Below are positions 12,807 to 13,753 of a DNA stretch of 13,753 nucleotides, in pieces; position 1 is the first letter of the stretch; each line of letters starts with the position of its first letter. The stretch is from JAEKLB01 sp050249235. Lineage in GTDB: Bacteria > Actinomycetota > Acidimicrobiia > Acidimicrobiales > CADCSY01. Made by a program: the position numbers and the translations under genes. The DNA lies in the NCBI GenBank assembly GCA_050249235.1, contig JBFWQW010000076.1, positions 1-13,753 on the forward strand, given 5' to 3'. The notes under the pieces were generated by a model. It ran no database searches. It was not told where the DNA came from and saw only the letters and a program-made list of their open reading frames with translations.

Positions 12807-13753
12807 ATGCCAGCCGCTGACGCGACACGATCCGCCGATCCGGCGCGCACCGGCCCGTCCGGGGCGGCGGTCCCGCCACGCGTGGTCATCGCCGCCGGCG
12901 GCAGCGGCGGCCACATCTACCCCGGCCTCGCCCTCGCCGACGCCCTCGGCCGGGCCTGCCCCGACGTGACGGTGACCTTCGTGGGCACCGACCGGGGCAT
13001 GGAGGGCCGGCTCGTCCCCGAGGCCGGCTATGCCCTCGACCGCTACCGGATGGTGCCGTTCAACGGCCAGGGCTGGCGCAAGGCGCTCGTGCCTCCCGCC
13101 CTCGCCGTCGGGGCACTCCAGGCCCGGGCCATCCTGCGCCGCCGGCAGGCCTCCGTGGCGGTCACCATGGGCGGCTACAGCGGGGTGCCCCTCGTGCTCG
13201 GCGCCCGCCTGGCCGGCGTGCCGACGGTGGTGCACGAGCCGGGCGCCGTTCCCGGCCAGGCCAACCGGCTGGCCGCCCGCTTCACGCCGAACGTCGCCAC
13301 GTCGTTCGCGAGCACCGCCTTCCCCGGTCGCCACGTCCGCTGCACCGGCTATCCCCTCAAGGCCGACCTCATCGGCTTCGACCGGGCCGGCCTCCGGCCC
13401 GAGGCCCGGCGGGCCTTCGACCTCCCCGACGGTGTCGCCATGGTGCTCGTGAACGGAGGCAGCCAGGGCTCGCTCCGCCTCAACGAGCTGGCTCTCGGCC
13501 TGGCCGAGCGCTGGGCCGGCCGCCACGACGTGCGGCTCGTGGTGAAGGCCGGCGCCCGCACCTACGACCAGGTGGCGGCCGCCCTCGGGGCCAACCCGGG
13601 GCGCGACCTCGTCCACCTGGTGCGCTACCTCGACCGCATCGACCACGCCTACGCCGCGGCCGACATCGCCATCTGCCGATCCGGCGCCGCCACCGTCACC
13701 GAGCTCGCCGCCGTGGGCCTGCCCTCGGTGCTCGTGCCCCTCCCCAGCCACGA
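12807..13753 (+). CDS. murG: UDP-GlcNAc--undecaprenyl-pyrophosphoryl-MurNAc-pentapeptide GlcNAc transferase MurG, 3' end missing
   Basis: MurG transfers GlcNAc to lipid I, making lipid II on the inner face of the membrane. 315 complete codons are present; the family is about 360-380 residues, so the last 45-60 are off the window. Motifs: VVIAAGGSGGHIYPGLALA (26-44, the first glycine loop), VGTDRGMEG (59-67), TMGGYSGVP, HEPGAVPGQANR (counterpart of the usual HEQNAxxGxxNR), NGGSQGSLRLNE (second glycine loop) and the UDP-sugar-binding CRSGAATVTELAAVGLPSVLVPLPSH at the very end. The ATG at 12807 adds a 25-residue polar leader; a GTG at 12882 would start the protein directly at the Rossmann fold (residue 26) and is a serious alternative. 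It is the only plus-strand gene, divergent from murC, whereas actinobacterial murG normally lies co-directionally upstream of murC. Confidence 0.94.
   Translation, partial: MPAADATRSADPARTGPSGAAVPPRVVIAAGGSGGHIYPGLALADALGRACPDVTVTFVGTDRGMEGRLVPEAGYALDRYRMVPFNGQGWRKALVPPALAVGALQARAILRRRQASVAVTMGGYSGVPLVLGARLAGVPTVVHEPGAVPGQANRLAARFTPNVATSFASTAFPGRHVRCTGYPLKADLIGFDRAGLRPEARRAFDLPDGVAMVLVNGGSQGSLRLNELALGLAERWAGRHDVRLVVKAGARTYDQVAAALGANPGRDLVHLVRYLDRIDHAYAAADIAICRSGAATVTELAAVGLPSVLVPLPSH

Noticed and set aside
12831..12845. GATCCG direct repeat near the murG start
   Set aside because: Only two short copies inside the possible MurG leader; expected by chance in GC-rich sequence.
11539..12969. 476-codon open frame on the plus strand
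   Set aside because: Antisense to murC and then out of frame with murG, whose true frame carries the glycine loops.
12717..13751. 344-codon open frame on the minus strand
   Set aside because: Antisense to murG; Gly/His/Val-rich with no motif.

Overview
This window is a very GC-rich stretch of bacterial chromosome that carries most of the downstream half of a division and cell-wall (dcw) cluster in the form typical of Actinomycetota. The gene set (murC, murB, ftsQ, ftsZ, pgeF, yggS, sepF, yggT, divIVA, ileS, a TraR/DksA zinc-finger gene, lspA), the absence of ftsA, the presence of sepF and a DivIVA/Wag31-type protein, the eukaryote-like (type 2) IleRS, and frequent GTG/TTG starts with short overlaps all point to an actinobacterium. 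A deep lineage such as Acidimicrobiia is my best guess, but that is inference only. I see no rRNA, tRNA, CRISPR array, insertion sequence or prophage gene.

Layout: everything from position 12777 down to position 1 is on the minus strand, so transcription runs from high to low coordinates. The order is murC (12777-11392), murB (11395-10418), ftsQ (10421-9612), a 369-base non-coding region, ftsZ (9242-8172), pgeF/yfiH (8087-7449), yggS (7321-6698), sepF (6612-6115), yggT (6112-5849), divIVA (5815-4370), ileS (4305-1144), traR/dksA-like (1045-515) and lspA (545 to the window edge, 3' end missing). murC/murB and murB/ftsQ overlap by 4 bases, sepF/yggT are 2 bases apart, and lspA starts inside traR. 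A single gene, murG (12807 to the window edge, 3' end missing), lies on the plus strand, back to back with murC.

How the genes work together: MurG (lipid II synthesis), MurC and MurB (UDP-MurNAc and first amino acid addition) supply cell-wall precursor. FtsQ belongs to the divisome, FtsZ forms the ring, SepF anchors FtsZ to the membrane in place of FtsA, and DivIVA organises polar or septal growth. PgeF is a peptidoglycan-editing factor, YggS a PLP-homeostasis protein, and YggT a small membrane protein usually found beside SepF. IleS, the TraR-like regulator and LspA form a translation/regulation/lipoprotein-processing tail.

The non-coding gaps hold the least expected signals. There is a good sigma-70-type promoter with a roughly 190-base leader and two adjacent small inverted repeats before ftsZ. 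Three long GC-rich hairpins sit after ftsQ, after ftsZ and between pgeF and yggS. A 21-base-period direct repeat joined to a 12-bp palindrome lies before sepF, and a promoter-like pair lies before traR. I found no clear new biological system. The divergent murG and the structured gaps are the points most worth checking.
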